Notes under the pieces: generated by a model
Databases searched by the model: none
What the model was told of the DNA's origin: nothing
Seen by the model: only the letters and a program-made list of their open reading frames with translations
Made by a program: the position numbers and the translations under genes
Shown: one piece after another, positions 62,526 through 64,000 of the stretch
Position numbering within the stretch: position 1 is the first letter of the stretch
How the letters are laid out: the number at the start of each line of letters is the position of its first letter
Assembly (NCBI RefSeq): GCF_001761485.1
Contig: NC_090774.1
Span: forward strand, 124,001-188,000
Reading direction: 5' to 3'
Length of the DNA: 64,000 bases
DNA from: Yarrowia lipolytica
Lineage: Eukaryota > Ascomycota > Dipodascomycetes > Dipodascales

Positions 62526-64000
62526 GCGCATCATTTATTGATTAATTGATGATTTACTATATTGATTTCGCAACTGTAGTGTGATTGTATGTGATCTGGC
62601 TCGTAGGCTTCAGTAAATACTAGACGGGTATCGTACGTAGTTGTATCATACATCGAGCCTGTGGTTACTTGTACAATAATTCGTAATGTAGAGATACCCC
62701 TTGATCCATTGCCTGTTTCTAACATACAATGATCTCCACGCAATAATCCCACTCTTGACTAAAAGTTGCTACTCTTGCACGGTTACCTCGGCATAGTCAC
62801 GCCTCTCTTGTCTCGTCTCGAACGCACAAAGTCAATTGACAACGCCACTCACTCGAGTGTGCCCCAACAGGGCACCATATCGACTAATTTGAGGCCAACT
62901 AGGGTGATTTTGGATGGAATTTGATCGGAAAAAATAGCTGCAGAAATTCCTGGAGAGAAAAATTGACCGCATCCACATGGTTTGACCAAAAAATCGTCTC
63001 CATCTCTGTGCTCAACTCTCCTGACGAGATATGCGCGCGCACCCCCACATGATGTGATTGATCTCAACAAACTTCACCCAGACCCTTATCTTTCCGGAAA
63101 ACTTACTGTATAAGTGGTCGTGCGAACAGAAAGTGTGCGCACTTTAGGTGTCTAGATCCGATTGTTCTCGTTCTGATAATGAGCCAGCCCCGCGAGGCAA
63201 TGTTTTTTACAATTGAAAACTTCGTTAACCACTCACATTACCGTTTTTGCCCCATATTTACCCTCTGGTACACTCCCTCTTGCATACACACACACTGCAG
63301 TGAAAATGCACTCCGTTAGCACCGTTGTGATTGGTTCAGGGCACGAGTTTGGTGGTTTAAGGCGCAACTACATCAATATGAAAACAGGAGACGCTGAAAA
63401 GGGGTAATATCGGACTGCTGCTATGTTGTATGTACTGCATGACGAATTGGTGTTATTCAAGACCGTGGCACAGGTTGCTGCGGTACGAGACCTGGTAGCT
63501 TCTCTAAACGGCATGTCTAGGTGGACGAGTATGGAGAAGTTAGGTACAGTACGTACGTATACGAGTACGAGTACGAGTACGTAGTACGATACAGGGTACG
63601 TAGTACGATACAGGGTACGTAGTACGATACAGGGTACGTAGTACGATACAGGGTACGTAGTACGATACAGGGTACTTGTACGAAGACAACAGTAGAGTGC
63701 AAATATCAACCAACATGGCCAGAGCGACCAGTTCAGCTTTCAGGGGGGCCTCTAGCACTTGTCACCATATGTAGCCGTGATAATTATGCAGTGATGTGAT
63801 AACTACTGTACAAGTAGAAGTAATCCGGTGGTGCTGGTACCTTGAATTGAGTCTCACTATCGGTTTCAGCAACACCAAGGACTTCATAGATAGTACAGGT
63901 TGAAGCCAGCTGCTGGTATTCCACCAGCGTCTAGGCCGTCGTCCCCGCTACGCCACCTTGTTGAGTAAATCACTCAGACCAGCATGCACCTTGACGTAGA
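62526..64000. other. intergenic to the window end
   Basis: No supported gene in 1.5 kb. A/T-rich 3' flank of SCP2, then sequence with short frames only, a hexamer run GTACGA near 63561-63577 and a 19-bp tandem repeat (listed). Minus-strand frames over the repeat are made by the repeat itself. Confidence 0.5.
63577..63671. repeat. 19-bp tandem repeat, five copies
   Basis: Five identical head-to-tail copies of GTACGTAGTACGATACAGG begin at 63577, 63596, 63615, 63634 and 63653. Each unit holds the palindrome TACGTA. Identity of all copies implies recent or ongoing expansion. Just before it is a short GTACGA hexamer array. Confidence 0.96.

Overview
The window looks like nuclear chromosomal DNA of the yeast Yarrowia lipolytica or a very close relative. 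Three observations point there. First, the introns begin GTGAGT and carry a CTAAC branch site only 1-5 bases before the acceptor AG, the typical Yarrowia arrangement. Second, codon use in the strong genes is Yarrowia-like (many CGA, CTC, GCC and AAG codons). Third, the small protein at the right end matches the Y. lipolytica sterol carrier protein SCP2 as I remember it. Genes are single-copy housekeeping genes, mostly intronless, separated by long non-coding stretches. I recognise no tRNA, 5S rRNA, LTR element or DNA transposon.

Layout, left to right. An uncertain ORF and a coding-like patch (0-1 kb); RNase P/MRP subunit RPP40; mitochondrial ABC half-transporter MDL1; a spliced gene for F1Fo-ATP synthase subunit epsilon (ATP15), too broken up by introns to appear as one ORF; POL5; a degenerate KH-domain protein; 4 kb without a supported gene; SWC5; an OPT-family transporter; then about 11 kb holding only one small membrane-protein gene, with a hairpin, a 22-G run and a 17-bp minisatellite; a GT34 mannosyltransferase with a highly charged stem; cytosolic C1-tetrahydrofolate synthase ADE3; N-myristoyltransferase NMT1; PWP1; PNO1; MDM31; SPP2; SHE9/MDM33; a GPI-type wall protein; a Wapl/Rad61 homologue; HIS5; NUP159 (one short intron); SCP2; and a terminal 19-bp tandem repeat.

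Themes. Ribosome biogenesis (POL5, PWP1, PNO1), mitochondrial function and shape (MDL1, ATP15, MDM31, SHE9), RNA processing and export (RPP40, SPP2, NUP159, KH protein), chromatin (SWC5, Wapl) and amino-acid/one-carbon metabolism (HIS5, ADE3) are represented. Gcn4/Bas1-type TGACTCA sites lie upstream of both ADE3 and HIS5. The most striking non-genic signal is the repeated use of short palindromic words (TACTTGTA/TACAAGTA and TACAGTA/TACTGTA) in nearly every intergenic stretch, sometimes grown into perfect 14-18 bp palindromes. No clearly new multi-gene system was found.
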